In this document: positions 33,704-42,443 of the stretch, in pieces | Layout: each line of letters opens with the position of its first letter | How positions within the stretch are numbered: the stretch's first letter is position 1 | Origin: Flavobacteriaceae bacterium | GTDB lineage: Bacteria > Bacteroidota > Bacteroidia > Flavobacteriales > Flavobacteriaceae | DNA: 64,000 nt | Reading direction: 5' to 3' | Assembly: GCA_014238425.1 (NCBI GenBank) | Contig: JABABD010000018.1 | Coordinates: forward strand, 62,001-126,000 | Position numbers and translations under genes: made by a program | Notes under the pieces: model-generated | Told to the model about the DNA's origin: nothing | Databases searched by the model: none | The model's input: only the letters and a program-made list of their open reading frames with translations

Positions 33704-35245
33704 ATGGATTTCAAAATAAACGATCTAAACGACAAACTTTCTAAAGCCTATCTTGGTGGAGGCCAATCACGAATAGATAAGCAACATGCTAAGAAAAAAT
33801 TAACTGCGAGAGAACGGGTTAATTATTTGTTAGACGAAGGGTCTTTTGAAGAAATAGGGGCCTTAGTAACGCATAGAACCAAAGATTTCGGAATGGAAAG
33901 TCAGCAGTTTTATGGTGATGGTGTAGTCACTGGATACGGTACTATCAATGGCAGACTGGTTTATATTTTTGCACAAGACTTTACAGTATTTGGAGGCTCG
34001 CTTTCTGAAACGCATGCAGAAAAAATCTGTAAGGTCATGGATTTGGCAGTAAAAGTGGGTGCACCTATCATAGGGTTAAATGATTCTGGTGGTGCACGTA
34101 TTCAAGAAGGTGTAAGATCTCTTGGTGGGTATGCTGATATATTCTATAGGAACGTTCAAACATCGGGTGTGATTCCACAAATTTCGGCCATCATGGGGCC
34201 TTGTGCTGGTGGCGCAGTGTATTCTCCAGCCATGACAGATTTCACTTTAATGGTAGAAGACACAAGCTATATGTTCGTCACTGGACCAAATGTGGTCAAA
34301 ACAGTAACTAATGAAGAAGTGACTTCAGAAGAATTAGGAGGTGCAAGTACACACTCAACTAAATCTGGAGTGGCTCATAAAACGTCGGCAAATGACATTG
34401 AATGTTTAGAAGATCTTAAAACGTTATTGAGTTTTTTACCTCAAAATAATACTGAGGCACCTGCGCTTCTTCCTTTTCAATTGGAAGATGAAATTCGTGA
34501 CTCTTTATCTAATGTCATCCCAGACAATGCTAATAAACCGTACGATATGCATGATGTTATTGGAGGCATTATAGATAGAGGTTCATTTTATGAAATTCAT
34601 AAAAACCATGCAGAAAACATCATAGTGGGCTTTGCGCGTTTGGGTGGAAGAAGTATAGGCATTGTAGCAAATCAGCCTATGTTCTTAGCAGGCGTGTTGG
34701 ATGTGAATAGCAGTAAGAAAGCAGCGCGCTTTGTTAGATTTTGTGATTGTTTCAATATCCCATTATTGGTGTTGGAAGATGTTCCTGGATTCTTGCCTGG
34801 AACCGATCAAGAATGGAATGGTATTATCGTACATGGTGCAAAATTATTATATGCCTTAAGTGAAGCTACTGTGCCAAGAGTGACTGTTATTACACGAAAA
34901 GCTTATGGCGGTGCTTATGATGTAATGAACTCAAAGCATATTGGTGCTGATATGAACTTTGCTTGGCCATCTGCAGAGATTGCGGTTATGGGAGCAAAAG
35001 GTGCTGCCGAAATAATTTTTAAGAAAGAAATTAATGCCGCTGACAATAAAGAGGCAAAGTGGAAAGAAAAAGAAGCCGAGTATGCCGATTTATTTGCTAA
35101 TCCTTATAGTGCTGCAGAACGTGGTTTTATTGACGAAGTGATTTTACCAAAAAATACACGCAGAAAGTTAATTAAAGCATTCTCGATGCTTGAAGATAAA
35201 AAAGTGGAAAGACCTAAGCGTAAGCATGGAAATATTCCGTTATAA
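33704..35245 (+). CDS. pccB: Acyl-CoA carboxylase beta (carboxyltransferase) subunit
   Basis: The 513-residue carboxyltransferase moves CO2 from carboxybiotin to an acyl-CoA, probably propionyl-CoA or acetyl-CoA. Seen: [17 protein letters not shown], the N-terminal oxyanion region [12 protein letters not shown], the C-terminal [16 protein letters not shown] and [16 protein letters not shown]. Substrate choice cannot be read from sequence alone. The last codons (ending KRKHGNIPL) recur in diverged form at 36598-36651, which marks the far side of an insertion of two genes just downstream. Confidence 0.93.
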   Translation: MDFKINDLNDKLSKAYLGGGQSRIDKQHAKKKLTARERVNYLLDEGSFEEIGALVTHRTKDFGMESQQFYGDGVVTGYGTINGRLVYIFAQDFTVFGGSLSETHAEKICKVMDLAVKVGAPIIGLNDSGGARIQEGVRSLGGYADIFYRNVQTSGVIPQISAIMGPCAGGAVYSPAMTDFTLMVEDTSYMFVTGPNVVKTVTNEEVTSEELGGASTHSTKSGVAHKTSANDIECLEDLKTLLSFLPQNNTEAPALLPFQLEDEIRDSLSNVIPDNANKPYDMHDVIGGIIDRGSFYEIHKNHAENIIVGFARLGGRSIGIVANQPMFLAGVLDVNSSKKAARFVRFCDCFNIPLLVLEDVPGFLPGTDQEWNGIIVHGAKLLYALSEATVPRVTVITRKAYGGAYDVMNSKHIGADMNFAWPSAEIAVMGAKGAAEIIFKKEINAADNKEAKWKEKEAEYADLFANPYSAAERGFIDEVILPKNTRRKLIKAFSMLEDKKVERPKRKHGNIPL

Positions 35246-35251
35246 CGAACC

Positions 35252-35950
35252 CTATTCATTATCTTTTATATCAATGAATATTTTTTTAGCTAATATAGAA
35301 GAATGCATATCTATAAGAATATGTCCAAAAATTGGCAACCAAAGAGAATCTGTTAAATAATATATAACTGACCAAAAAAGACCTAAACAAATAGCTGTCA
35401 TTGTATTCTTTAGTCCAGTACCATAATGGCATAAGCCAAAAATTATATTGGTAATAATGATGGCTACTATAAAATGCATGTACTCATTTATTTTCCAAAA
35501 CAAGAAACCTCTAAATATAACTTCTTCAAATGCGCCAACAATTACAGACATTACAATAGCCCATTTATACTCTCGCATTGTTGTTGGGACAATATACATG
35601 ACATCACTAAACTGGTTACGTATCTTCTTCGCTTTTGTAGAAGGTATTTTCATGTTACTCAATACAAAAAAACCAAGTACTACCACAGTGACTAAAGCCA
35701 TGACCCAAAATGGATTCTTCATATAAGAAAGTCCAATTAAATCTAAACTATCCTTATTATACATAAACCCAATAAGGATCAAGAAGAGCAATACAGCCTG
35801 TATTAACGCTGTTAGCTTGTATACATATACTTTCTTACTCGGATGTTCAAGTAATATATCTTTGTCTTTTTTGCCCATTGCTATAGCATAAACAGGGTAA
35901 ACAATAGCTATTAAAAATAGTGGGATTGCGTATAGAACATTGAAATCCAC
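35252..35950 (-). CDS. CPBP family intramembrane glutamic protease
   Basis: The 232-residue protein has about seven or eight membrane helices and the Abi/CPBP motifs: EEVIFRGFLFW (EExxxR), GLCHYGTGLK (catalytic His) and GHILIDMHSS. These enzymes are intramembrane proteases related to Rce1, some involved in bacteriocin immunity or peptide maturation. It converges on pccB with 6 bases between stops and lies 9 bases after the AraC-type gene, so the two are cotranscribed. It is inside the insertion bounded by the pccB end and its displaced copy. Confidence 0.88.
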   Translation of the reverse strand: MDFNVLYAIPLFLIAIVYPVYAIAMGKKDKDILLEHPSKKVYVYKLTALIQAVLLFLILIGFMYNKDSLDLIGLSYMKNPFWVMALVTVVVLGFFVLSNMKIPSTKAKKIRNQFSDVMYIVPTTMREYKWAIVMSVIVGAFEEVIFRGFLFWKINEYMHFIVAIIITNIIFGLCHYGTGLKNTMTAICLGLFWSVIYYLTDSLWLPIFGHILIDMHSSILAKKIFIDIKDNE

Positions 35951-35959
35951 AATATGATA

Positions 35960-36535
35960 TTAAATTGAATTAAGTAATGAACGCCATATGCGTTTTTCTT
36001 CAGTCATTTCAAATTTATTTTTTATGATCTTCTTCTGTGTCCTTGAGTTCGTTTTCCGCTCTATCTTAAAGATCTTAGCCTCTTTAATATCATTTTTCGA
36101 AAGATTATTGTCTTGTGCTATTTGACTTAATTTTTTCAAAAGTTCTTTATCAGAAAGTTCTTTATCAAAAGTTAACAATATCGTTTTCTCATTATCAAGA
36201 ACAGTCGCATTAACATTATTGGCTATAGCTTTTATATCGTCTGGCGAAAGATGAAAGTACTTTTTGAAGGCTCTAGAAAATGTTTCATAATTACTATACC
36301 CAAGATCGATTGCGAGCTCCGTAATAAAAACTTGCTCATCAATAAGTAATTGATAGGCTCTGTTCATCTTGATTTCTTCAGTAAACTTGAAGGGTGTTCG
36401 TTGCGTTTCCTTTTTAAAAAGACGATGAAACTGCGATGGTGAAAGACATGCAATCGCTGACAATTCGCTTAATGCAAGTGAATCACTCAAGTGGTCTTCA
36501 ATATAATCCAATGTCTTTCTAATTCTGTCATCCAT
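35960..36535 (-). CDS. AraC family transcriptional regulator
   Basis: The start at 36535 (MDDRIRKTLDYIEDHL, 191 residues) is favoured by a TAnnTTTG box 8 bases before it; 36541 is a further in-frame ATG. The N-terminal 95 residues form the double helix-turn-helix (LALSELSAIACLSPSQFHRL and ITELAIDLGYSNYETFSRAF). The C-terminus is a Lys-rich region (KNDIKEAKIFKIERK) unlike a GyrI or cupin ligand domain. It is cotranscribed with the CPBP protease; the signal and targets are unknown. Confidence 0.9.
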   Translation of the reverse strand: MDDRIRKTLDYIEDHLSDSLALSELSAIACLSPSQFHRLFKKETQRTPFKFTEEIKMNRAYQLLIDEQVFITELAIDLGYSNYETFSRAFKKYFHLSPDDIKAIANNVNATVLDNEKTILLTFDKELSDKELLKKLSQIAQDNNLSKNDIKEAKIFKIERKTNSRTQKKIIKNKFEMTEEKRIWRSLLNSI

Positions 36536-36543
36536 GATCATGT

Positions 36544-36551
36544 CAAAATTA
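36544..36551 (-). promoter_or_regulatory. Putative -7 element (TAATTTTG) for the AraC-CPBP operon
   Basis: An exact TAnnTTTG box on the minus strand ending 8 bases before the ATG at 36535, again consistent with a very short or absent leader. Confidence 0.4.
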
Positions 36552-36597
36552 AAACATATATCTTCACTAGCGTATGATGAATCTTATCAAAAAAAAC

Positions 36598-36651
36598 GAG
36601 AATAAAAAAATGAATAGACCGAAGCGTAAGTATAAGAACATTCCTTTATGA
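36598..36651 (+). pseudogene. Displaced, diverged copy of the pccB 3' end
   Basis: Read in frame, it encodes ENKKMNRPKRKYKNIPL and a stop; the intact pccB ends [17 protein letters not shown]. That is 12 of 17 residues identical and about 77% at the base level (37 of 48). No other pccB sequence is seen upstream. The CPBP and AraC genes lie between it and the intact end. Confidence 0.75.
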
Positions 36652-36662
36652 CATATAGGCAT

Positions 36663-37106
36663 CTAATCCAGTAATCGTCTATGATAATTTATTTGGCCTA
36701 AATGGTAGGCTAAATGCATGGTTAAATGTGTTAGGAAATATTCTGTAGTTGTAGGTGTTTCGAAAACCCTTCCTTTATATTCTTCTTGTAAATCATCTTG
36801 CGACAACCCGTTTAAAGAATTTTCAATAACAACCATGGTATCATCCACTTGTTTAAGAAGTTCCTCTTTAGGTACATTTTTGAGAGAAAATTCTAATTCA
36901 CGTTGTCGTACATATCCTGTGTTGCCAAGTACGGCTCCAATAAAATGATTGAGATTGCCCACTAAATGTAAGCACAAAGTGCCAGCAGAATTAGAAATTT
37001 CATCTTGTACAAGCCAAAGATTATCTTCATTATTATAAAGATTCACTTCTTTTTTTAATGCAATTAAATCTTTTGTAAATAGTGTGATTAAAGTATCTGT
37101 TAACAT
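36663..37106 (-). CDS. DinB family protein (DUF1572-like)
   Basis: The 147 residues form a DinB four-helix bundle with a metal-type His pattern: LCLHLVGNLNHFIGAVLG for the first and THLTMHLAYHLGQINYH for the last. Proteins of this type are uncharacterised metal enzymes. It is last in a three-gene operon, 10 bases after the GNAT gene. Its stop is 11 bases from the displaced pccB end. Confidence 0.85.
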   Translation of the reverse strand: MLTDTLITLFTKDLIALKKEVNLYNNEDNLWLVQDEISNSAGTLCLHLVGNLNHFIGAVLGNTGYVRQRELEFSLKNVPKEELLKQVDDTMVVIENSLNGLSQDDLQEEYKGRVFETPTTTEYFLTHLTMHLAYHLGQINYHRRLLD

Positions 37107-37116
37107 AAAACTGATT

Positions 37117-37569
37117 TTAAAAATGCAACTTCATTCCTTCATGAGATGCCTTAAAGCCAAGTTTTTCATAAAACTTTAGCGCCTCCGGTCGTTTCTTGTC
37201 TGTTGTTAATTGCAAAAGATGTGCGCCGCGTTCTCTTGCACGATTAATTGCCCACTTAAATGCCGTTTCTCCGACTCCTTCTCCCCTTCTATCTTCTCGT
37301 ATTCTCACCGCTTCGATTTGTGCTCTAACACCTCCTTGATATGTAATATATTGAATAAAACTTAATTGTAGTGTTCCGATGATTGATGCATCAGTATCTT
37401 CTATTACTATCAATTCTTGGTTGTCATCGCAATCAATATTACGGAAAGCTTCATAATATGTTTCTGGTAAAGGCTCCTTATAATCTTCTCTCAAACTACC
37501 CAATTTATCATTAGCGATCATTTGCACTAATTGCGGAACATCTTGTATGGTTGCTCTTCTAAATATCAT
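37117..37569 (-). CDS. GNAT family N-acetyltransferase
   Basis: The 150-residue protein begins with IFRRATIQDVPQLVQMI and carries the acetyl-CoA loop VRIREDRRGEGVGETAFKWA (R/Q-x-x-G-x-G/A), then LTTDKKRPEALKFYEKLGF. The substrate could be an amine or amino acid; the sequence does not say. It sits between an amidohydrolase gene (9 bases upstream) and a DinB gene (10 bases downstream) in one likely operon. Confidence 0.92.
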   Translation of the reverse strand: MIFRRATIQDVPQLVQMIANDKLGSLREDYKEPLPETYYEAFRNIDCDDNQELIVIEDTDASIIGTLQLSFIQYITYQGGVRAQIEAVRIREDRRGEGVGETAFKWAINRARERGAHLLQLTTDKKRPEALKFYEKLGFKASHEGMKLHF

Positions 37570-37578
37570 ATACTCCGT

Positions 37579-38658
37579 TTATTTCGGAAACAAATTCTTG
37601 TCTAATCCAGGCACAATTCGGAGGGCATTTTTATAATATACTTTCTTCAAAACGTCATCTGGTAAATCCAGACCGTACATAGCCCAGTAGGCGTGATATT
37701 TTTTATGGTATGGAAAATATTCATCGGCGCTTTCGAGCACTCTAAAATATGTTGGAAATTCTTTAGGCTTCCAACTATCTTTCCCAAATAGAATACGATC
37801 TTGGTATTTGACGAAGAATTTTTTTGCAAATCGTGGTTGCCGTCCTAACTCAGCTATGATAGCTCCAATACCGACGTTCATATTTGGCATCTCATCTAAT
37901 AACTGACCAAGCTTTCCGAGATTATTAGCAAGCCAACCCATATGAGCATTAATAAACGTGGTTTTAGGATGTTTTTTGAACATATTATGTTGCTCTTGAA
38001 TGATTTGTTCCCAAGGCACAGGATTAGTAGCACTTCTCTTTCTTCCTGGGCGTGTTTTTAATTCTAACCAACGTTCATTATCACCATCAAAGTCATCCCA
38101 GAAAGATTTTGGATCTGCGGCATGTATCAATACAGGAACTCCAAGTTCGCCACACTTAGCCCAAATAGGATCTAAACGCGAGTCATCTATCGCTAATCGT
38201 TTACCAAAAGAATCTTTATTTCGTAATCCAAGACTTTTGTATACCTTCAATCCTCTAGCGCCATTTTTCACATCTTCTTCTAACTGTCTTACCTTTTCAG
38301 CAACCCATCGATCAGTTCCAGCACCTTCAAAGTTGATATTGGCAAATACGACAAACCTATTTGGATAGTTATCTGCAATATTCTTAACAGATTTCTGCAA
38401 GTCTGCTCCAGTACGACCACTTAGATTGACCATTATACCCATATTTAAAGTATCCATAGCTGCAATAACAGGTGCTAAGTTTTGCTCTGGCATACGATAC
38501 TGATGGCCATGAACATCGATAAATGGAAATTTGGCAACCTTGACACTATCACCAGGAACGACTAATGTTGATTTTGGATTGTAGTCTTCAAAAGACATAT
38601 CCTGTGCAGTTAAAGGCACATAAAACAGCAATACAAAAACGGTAATTTTAAAATTCAT
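37579..38658 (-). CDS. Secreted amidohydrolase family protein
   Basis: The 359-residue protein has a signal peptide (ITVFVLLFYVPLTAQ), then a TIM-barrel amidohydrolase with FPFIDVHGHQY for the first metal His pair, VPVLIHAADPKSFW, TFINAHMGWLAN and ILFGKDSW with the barrel-end Asp. The closest type is the amidohydrolase-2 group that includes decarboxylases and lactonases. It leads the operon with GNAT and DinB genes. The substrate is unknown. Confidence 0.88.
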   Translation of the reverse strand: MNFKITVFVLLFYVPLTAQDMSFEDYNPKSTLVVPGDSVKVAKFPFIDVHGHQYRMPEQNLAPVIAAMDTLNMGIMVNLSGRTGADLQKSVKNIADNYPNRFVVFANINFEGAGTDRWVAEKVRQLEEDVKNGARGLKVYKSLGLRNKDSFGKRLAIDDSRLDPIWAKCGELGVPVLIHAADPKSFWDDFDGDNERWLELKTRPGRKRSATNPVPWEQIIQEQHNMFKKHPKTTFINAHMGWLANNLGKLGQLLDEMPNMNVGIGAIIAELGRQPRFAKKFFVKYQDRILFGKDSWKPKEFPTYFRVLESADEYFPYHKKYHAYWAMYGLDLPDDVLKKVYYKNALRIVPGLDKNLFPK

Positions 38659-38664
38659 AGAGTT

Positions 38665-38707
38665 TACTTTTAGTGTCTTAAAAGTAGTAATCTAGAACAT
38701 ACTTTTA
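38665..38707. promoter_or_regulatory. Triplicated TACTTTTA motif upstream of the amidohydrolase operon
   Basis: TACTTTTA (38665-38672) and TAAAAGTA (38679-38686) form a perfect 8-6-8 inverted repeat, and a third TACTTTTA lies at 38700-38707. The inverted repeat begins 7 bases before the ATG. It could be an operator or promoter-linked site. Confidence 0.4.
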
Positions 38708-38739
38708 AAAAATTTAGGAAGGGTTTAACAACGAAAAAT

Positions 38740-39171
38740 TCAGTTCACTATTTTTCCTTTCTCATAAACTTCCATCTTTAGGAGTTGGTTGTCTTCAGAA
38801 TAGTATAACCATTCCCCAGATTCTAATCCGCTTCGATCTATTTTACCTTCTTTTTGAAGTTGACCATTTTTATAGTAGTAAAATATTTTGAAGAATTCTG
38901 TACCATCAATAAAGTAGGAGGTATTATGTAATTCTCCAGTATTATAATATTCTTTTTTTTGGATAAGATACCCTGAATTATATCTTGCCACAGATTTAAG
39001 TCTACCATCCTCATAAAATGAGGCATGCTCTCCTACTAACTTTCCTTCTGTTTTAGAACCCTGAAAAGCAATTTCTCCATTCTTATGAAATTCTGTAAAG
39101 GATTCCTGGGCAATAGAAAGATGTGCTACTAAAAGAAAGAGTGTAAAGAAAAAAACGCTCACTAATTTCAT
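38740..39171 (-). CDS. Secreted MORN_2-repeat (YwqK-like) protein
   Basis: The start at 39171 (MKLVSVFFFTLFLLVA) gives a signal peptide and 143 residues. Short repeats follow the MORN_2 pattern: EFHKNGEIAFQGSKTEGKLV, FYEDGRLKSVARY, YYNTGELHNTSYF and YYKNGQLQKEGKI. Such proteins are often named YwqK-type antitoxins, but a secreted form with no toxin beside it makes that name unsafe. Function unknown. Confidence 0.85.
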   Translation of the reverse strand: MKLVSVFFFTLFLLVAHLSIAQESFTEFHKNGEIAFQGSKTEGKLVGEHASFYEDGRLKSVARYNSGYLIQKKEYYNTGELHNTSYFIDGTEFFKIFYYYKNGQLQKEGKIDRSGLESGEWLYYSEDNQLLKMEVYEKGKIVN

Positions 39172-39345
39172 GGGCAAATATTTTAATTAAAGGTACAATT
39201 AAACCGTTGATGTCTTGACATTTTGTCGGGGTAATTTTCTAGTAAGATAATAACCCTCTGAATATCAAACTTATCAACATAACACACTCTTTATAAACAA
39301 GGAAGGCTGGACACCAAAGTTAATCAGTAACATTAATGAATAATA

Positions 39346-39370
39346 GATTCCGCATCAAGTGCGGAATGAC
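39346..39370 (-). repeat. Solo copy of the GCGGAAT palindrome
   Basis: Exact reverse complement of 33271-33295, followed by GACAAAAAG, the flank also seen at 33633-33641. It lies in the 230-base gap between the MORN_2 and NYN genes, with no nuclease gene beside it. The rest of the gap holds nothing I recognise. Confidence 0.85.
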
Positions 39371-39402
39371 AAAAAGGAATTTTGGATGGGTTTAATAAGA
39401 AA

Positions 39403-40164
39403 TTATCTTCTTCTAGATTTTGCTTTAGGCTCTTTAATCTTCACGTAAATCAACTTAAGTCGGCCTCGTGAGTCTTCTCGTCTTTCAATCTCAAAGTTTG
39501 GTATTGATTTAATTAGGGGTGTTAATTTTTGAAAACCATAGTTTCTTGAATCAAAATTAGGTTGTTTTTTTTGTAATAAACTCCCAACATCACCTAAAAA
39601 AGCCCAACCTTCATCATCTGCCAAATCTGAAATGGTAGACGATATAAATTTAATCTCTTTTTGACTTATTTTGTCAATACTTTCTCTTGAAGACGGAGAG
39701 TGCTCCTTAAATTCTGGTTCATTTTCTTCGGCTTGGTATTTAAGAATCTCGAGATAAATAAACTTATCGCATGCCACGATAAACGGATTGGGTGTTTTCT
39801 TTTCACCGATACCATAAACTTGCATTCCGGCCTCACGAAGTCGTGTCGCTAAACGCGTAAAATCGCTATCACTGGACACCAAACAAAACCCATCAACTTT
39901 CTCTGAATACAAAATATCCATGGCGTCAATAATCATTGCCGAATCGGTTGCATTTTTTCCTTTGGTATAGCCATATTGCTGCATTGGAGTGATGGCGTTT
40001 TCCAAAAGTACTTGTTTCCACTTGTTTAAATTTGGATTGGTCCAATCGCCATAAATACGCTTTATGGTAGGGTTACCATATTTGGCAATCTCCTCCATCA
40101 TTTCCTTAACATAAGCGGAAGGAATATTATCACCATCAATTAAAACAGCCAGTCTTTCATCCAT
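39403..40164 (-). CDS. NYN-domain RNase-like protein with OST-HTH/LOTUS domain
   Basis: The 253 residues consist of an N-terminal NYN (LabA/DUF88) PIN-like nuclease domain with acidic residues D10 and D12 (AVLIDGDNIPSA), D74 and D80 (NATDSAMIIDAMD) and D99/D101 (LVSSDSDF), then a C-terminal LOTUS domain (about 165-245, NYGFQKLTPLIKS) that binds RNA in other proteins. A role in RNA processing or decay is likely. A 34-residue Lys-rich ORF starts its transcript 3 bases upstream. Confidence 0.92.
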   Translation of the reverse strand: MDERLAVLIDGDNIPSAYVKEMMEEIAKYGNPTIKRIYGDWTNPNLNKWKQVLLENAITPMQQYGYTKGKNATDSAMIIDAMDILYSEKVDGFCLVSSDSDFTRLATRLREAGMQVYGIGEKKTPNPFIVACDKFIYLEILKYQAEENEPEFKEHSPSSRESIDKISQKEIKFISSTISDLADDEGWAFLGDVGSLLQKKQPNFDSRNYGFQKLTPLIKSIPNFEIERREDSRGRLKLIYVKIKEPKAKSRRR

Positions 40165-40167
40165 ATC

Positions 40168-40272
40168 TTACCCTTTTTTAGCTTTTTTCGCTCGCTTTGC
40201 GGCCTTCTTTTCTTTAGCCGTCAAAAGTGGTTCTTTCTTCGTTTTTTTCTTTGCATCCTGTGTCTTTGCCAT
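40168..40272 (-). CDS. Lys/Ala-rich microprotein (34 aa)
   Basis: A short frame reads MAKTQDAKKKTKKEPLLTAK and then EKKAAKRAKKAKKG, with 16 lysines and two arginines. It ends 3 bases before the ATG of the NYN/LOTUS gene, so they are probably cotranscribed. Small basic proteins of this kind occur upstream of RNA-related genes in Flavobacteriia. Nucleic-acid or ribosome binding is inference from composition. Confidence 0.6.
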   Translation of the reverse strand: MAKTQDAKKKTKKEPLLTAKEKKAAKRAKKAKKG

Positions 40273-40371
40273 AATCGTATGAATTTATAATATCGAAAGG
40301 TAAGATTAATATTAGATTATAAAATGAAAGAAATTAAATAACTATTTAGAATTGGTTTTTTGAGATAATAC

Positions 40372-42312
40372 CTATAAAGCATTATCCATAATCTCTTGAA
40401 CTACATCAGGGTTTAATAATGTTGATACATCTCCTAAATTTGACGTGTCGTTTGAAGCTATTTTACGTAAAATACGTCGCATAATTTTTCCACTTCGTGT
40501 TTTTGGCAATCCAGATACAAATTGAATTTTGTCAGGCTTTGCAATAGGTCCAATAGTATCTGCTACTTTTTGTTTAATAGATTTCAGCAAATCATCTGAT
40601 GGCTCAAATCCGTCGTATAAAATAACATAAGAATACAAAGCATTTCCTTTAATGTCATGTGGAAAACCAACTACCGCGCTCTCTACAACAGCTTGATGTT
40701 CATTAATAGCATTCTCTATAGGAGCTGTTCCTAAATTATGTCCTGAGACGATAACTACATCATCTACACGACCTGTAATACGGTAATTACCATCTTTATC
40801 TCTCAAGGCACCATCGCCAGGGAAATATTTTCCTTTATACGCTGAAAAGTAGACATTCTTATAACGTTCATGGTCTCCATATATGGTTCTCGCAAGAGAT
40901 GGCCAAGGGAATTTGATAGCTAATATACCTTCGGCTGGAGCTCCTTCAATTTCATTTCCATGCTCATCCAACAATACTGGCTGTATACCTGGTAGAGGCA
41001 ATGTTGCGAATGTTGCCTTGTCTCTCGTCACTCCTGCCAAGGACGATATCATGATACCTCCTGTTTCGGTTTGCCACCAAGTATCAACAATTGGGCACTT
41101 TCCTTTTCCTACATGATCATTATACCAATTCCAAGCTTCTTCATTAATTGGCTCTCCAACAGATCCAAGAGTTTTTAAATGTTTTAAGTCATGTTGGTCC
41201 ACCAAACTAGATGGGTGTTTTGCCAAAGCCCTAATAGCTGTTGGTGCTGTATAAAACTGATTTACTTTATGTTTCTCACAAATCTCCCAAAAGCGCCCAT
41301 AGTCTGGATAGCTAGGTACACCTTCAAACATTACTGTTGTCGCACCATTGGCTAAAGGTCCGTACACAATATAACTATGACCTGTAATCCATCCGATATC
41401 TGCAGTACACCAATACACATCCGGACCACTTGCACGCGTGTCTTCTCTTCCTAAAGTTGCTTTGCGGTCAGAACGGTATTGAAACACATTCCTAAAAGTA
41501 TAAGCAGTATACACCATATAACCACCACAAGTATGCACCATTCCTTTTGGACGTCCTGTAGAACCTGAAGTGTACAAAATAAACAACATATCTTCAGCGT
41601 CCATAACCTCTGCTGGGCAATTGTCATCTACTTTAGCCATTTCTTCATGCCACCAAACCTGATCAACAGACATCTCTACCTTCGAATTCGTCCGATTTAA
41701 AACAATTGTTTTTTCAATAGATGAACACGTTTTTAACGCATCATCTGCAATTGATTTTAAAGGAGTTACTTTATCTCCACGATAGCCTCCATCTGCCGTT
41801 AATAGTATTTTACAATCCGCATCATTAATTCGAGCAGCAAGTGCTGATGCTGAAAATCCAGCAAATACGACTGAATGAACAGCTCCTATCCTAGCGCAGG
41901 CTAAAACTGCAAAGGCTAATTCAGGAACCATTGGCATATAAACACACACTCGATCACCCTTTTTAATACCATTATTCTTTAAAACATTAGCGAATTGACA
42001 CACTTTACTATGAAGTGCCTTATAGCTATAATATTGTGCGGCGTCATTGGGATTATTTGGCTCAAATATAATAGCCGTCTGGTTGCCTCTCTCCTTAAGA
42101 TGACGATCTAAACAATTCTCAGTAATATTAAGTTGTCCGCCTTGAAACCACTTGACTTCTGGTTTAGTAAAGTCCCATTCTAATGTTTTATCCCATTTCT
42201 TTTTCCAAAGGAAAGATGAGGCAATCTCATTCCAAAATGCTTCTGGATCTTCTACGCTTCGATTATAGGCGTTTTCATATTCTGGATAAGAGTTTATCTG
42301 AAATCTGTGCAT
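40372..42312 (-). CDS. acs: Acetate--CoA ligase (AMP-forming acetyl-CoA synthetase)
   Basis: The 646 residues match Acs in length. Seen: the adenylation motif YTSGSTGRPKG, TWWQTETGG, and the C-terminal catalytic lysine K609 in PKTRSGKIMRR, the residue that is acetylated and inactivated in other bacteria. It converts acetate, ATP and CoA to acetyl-CoA. It lies near an ActP-type symporter, an apparent acetate uptake and activation module. The region upstream (42313-42443) has a small inverted repeat, AGTAAT-CTAA-ATTACT, but no clear promoter. Confidence 0.96.
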   Translation of the reverse strand: MHRFQINSYPEYENAYNRSVEDPEAFWNEIASSFLWKKKWDKTLEWDFTKPEVKWFQGGQLNITENCLDRHLKERGNQTAIIFEPNNPNDAAQYYSYKALHSKVCQFANVLKNNGIKKGDRVCVYMPMVPELAFAVLACARIGAVHSVVFAGFSASALAARINDADCKILLTADGGYRGDKVTPLKSIADDALKTCSSIEKTIVLNRTNSKVEMSVDQVWWHEEMAKVDDNCPAEVMDAEDMLFILYTSGSTGRPKGMVHTCGGYMVYTAYTFRNVFQYRSDRKATLGREDTRASGPDVYWCTADIGWITGHSYIVYGPLANGATTVMFEGVPSYPDYGRFWEICEKHKVNQFYTAPTAIRALAKHPSSLVDQHDLKHLKTLGSVGEPINEEAWNWYNDHVGKGKCPIVDTWWQTETGGIMISSLAGVTRDKATFATLPLPGIQPVLLDEHGNEIEGAPAEGILAIKFPWPSLARTIYGDHERYKNVYFSAYKGKYFPGDGALRDKDGNYRITGRVDDVVIVSGHNLGTAPIENAINEHQAVVESAVVGFPHDIKGNALYSYVILYDGFEPSDDLLKSIKQKVADTIGPIAKPDKIQFVSGLPKTRSGKIMRRILRKIASNDTSNLGDVSTLLNPDVVQEIMDNAL

Positions 42313-42443
42313 TAATATAGTTTTGAAAATTCAACAGTAATCTAAATTACTAAAATAAGTGTTTCTTATTGATTTTTTTCTACGGATGACTTAAAACAAT
42401 CGATTGACAACTATTTTAATTGAGTGTCAAACATATCCTAATT

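Noticed and set aside
38740-39171. YwqK-type antitoxin of a toxin-antitoxin pair
   Set aside because: The protein has a signal peptide and no toxin-like neighbour.
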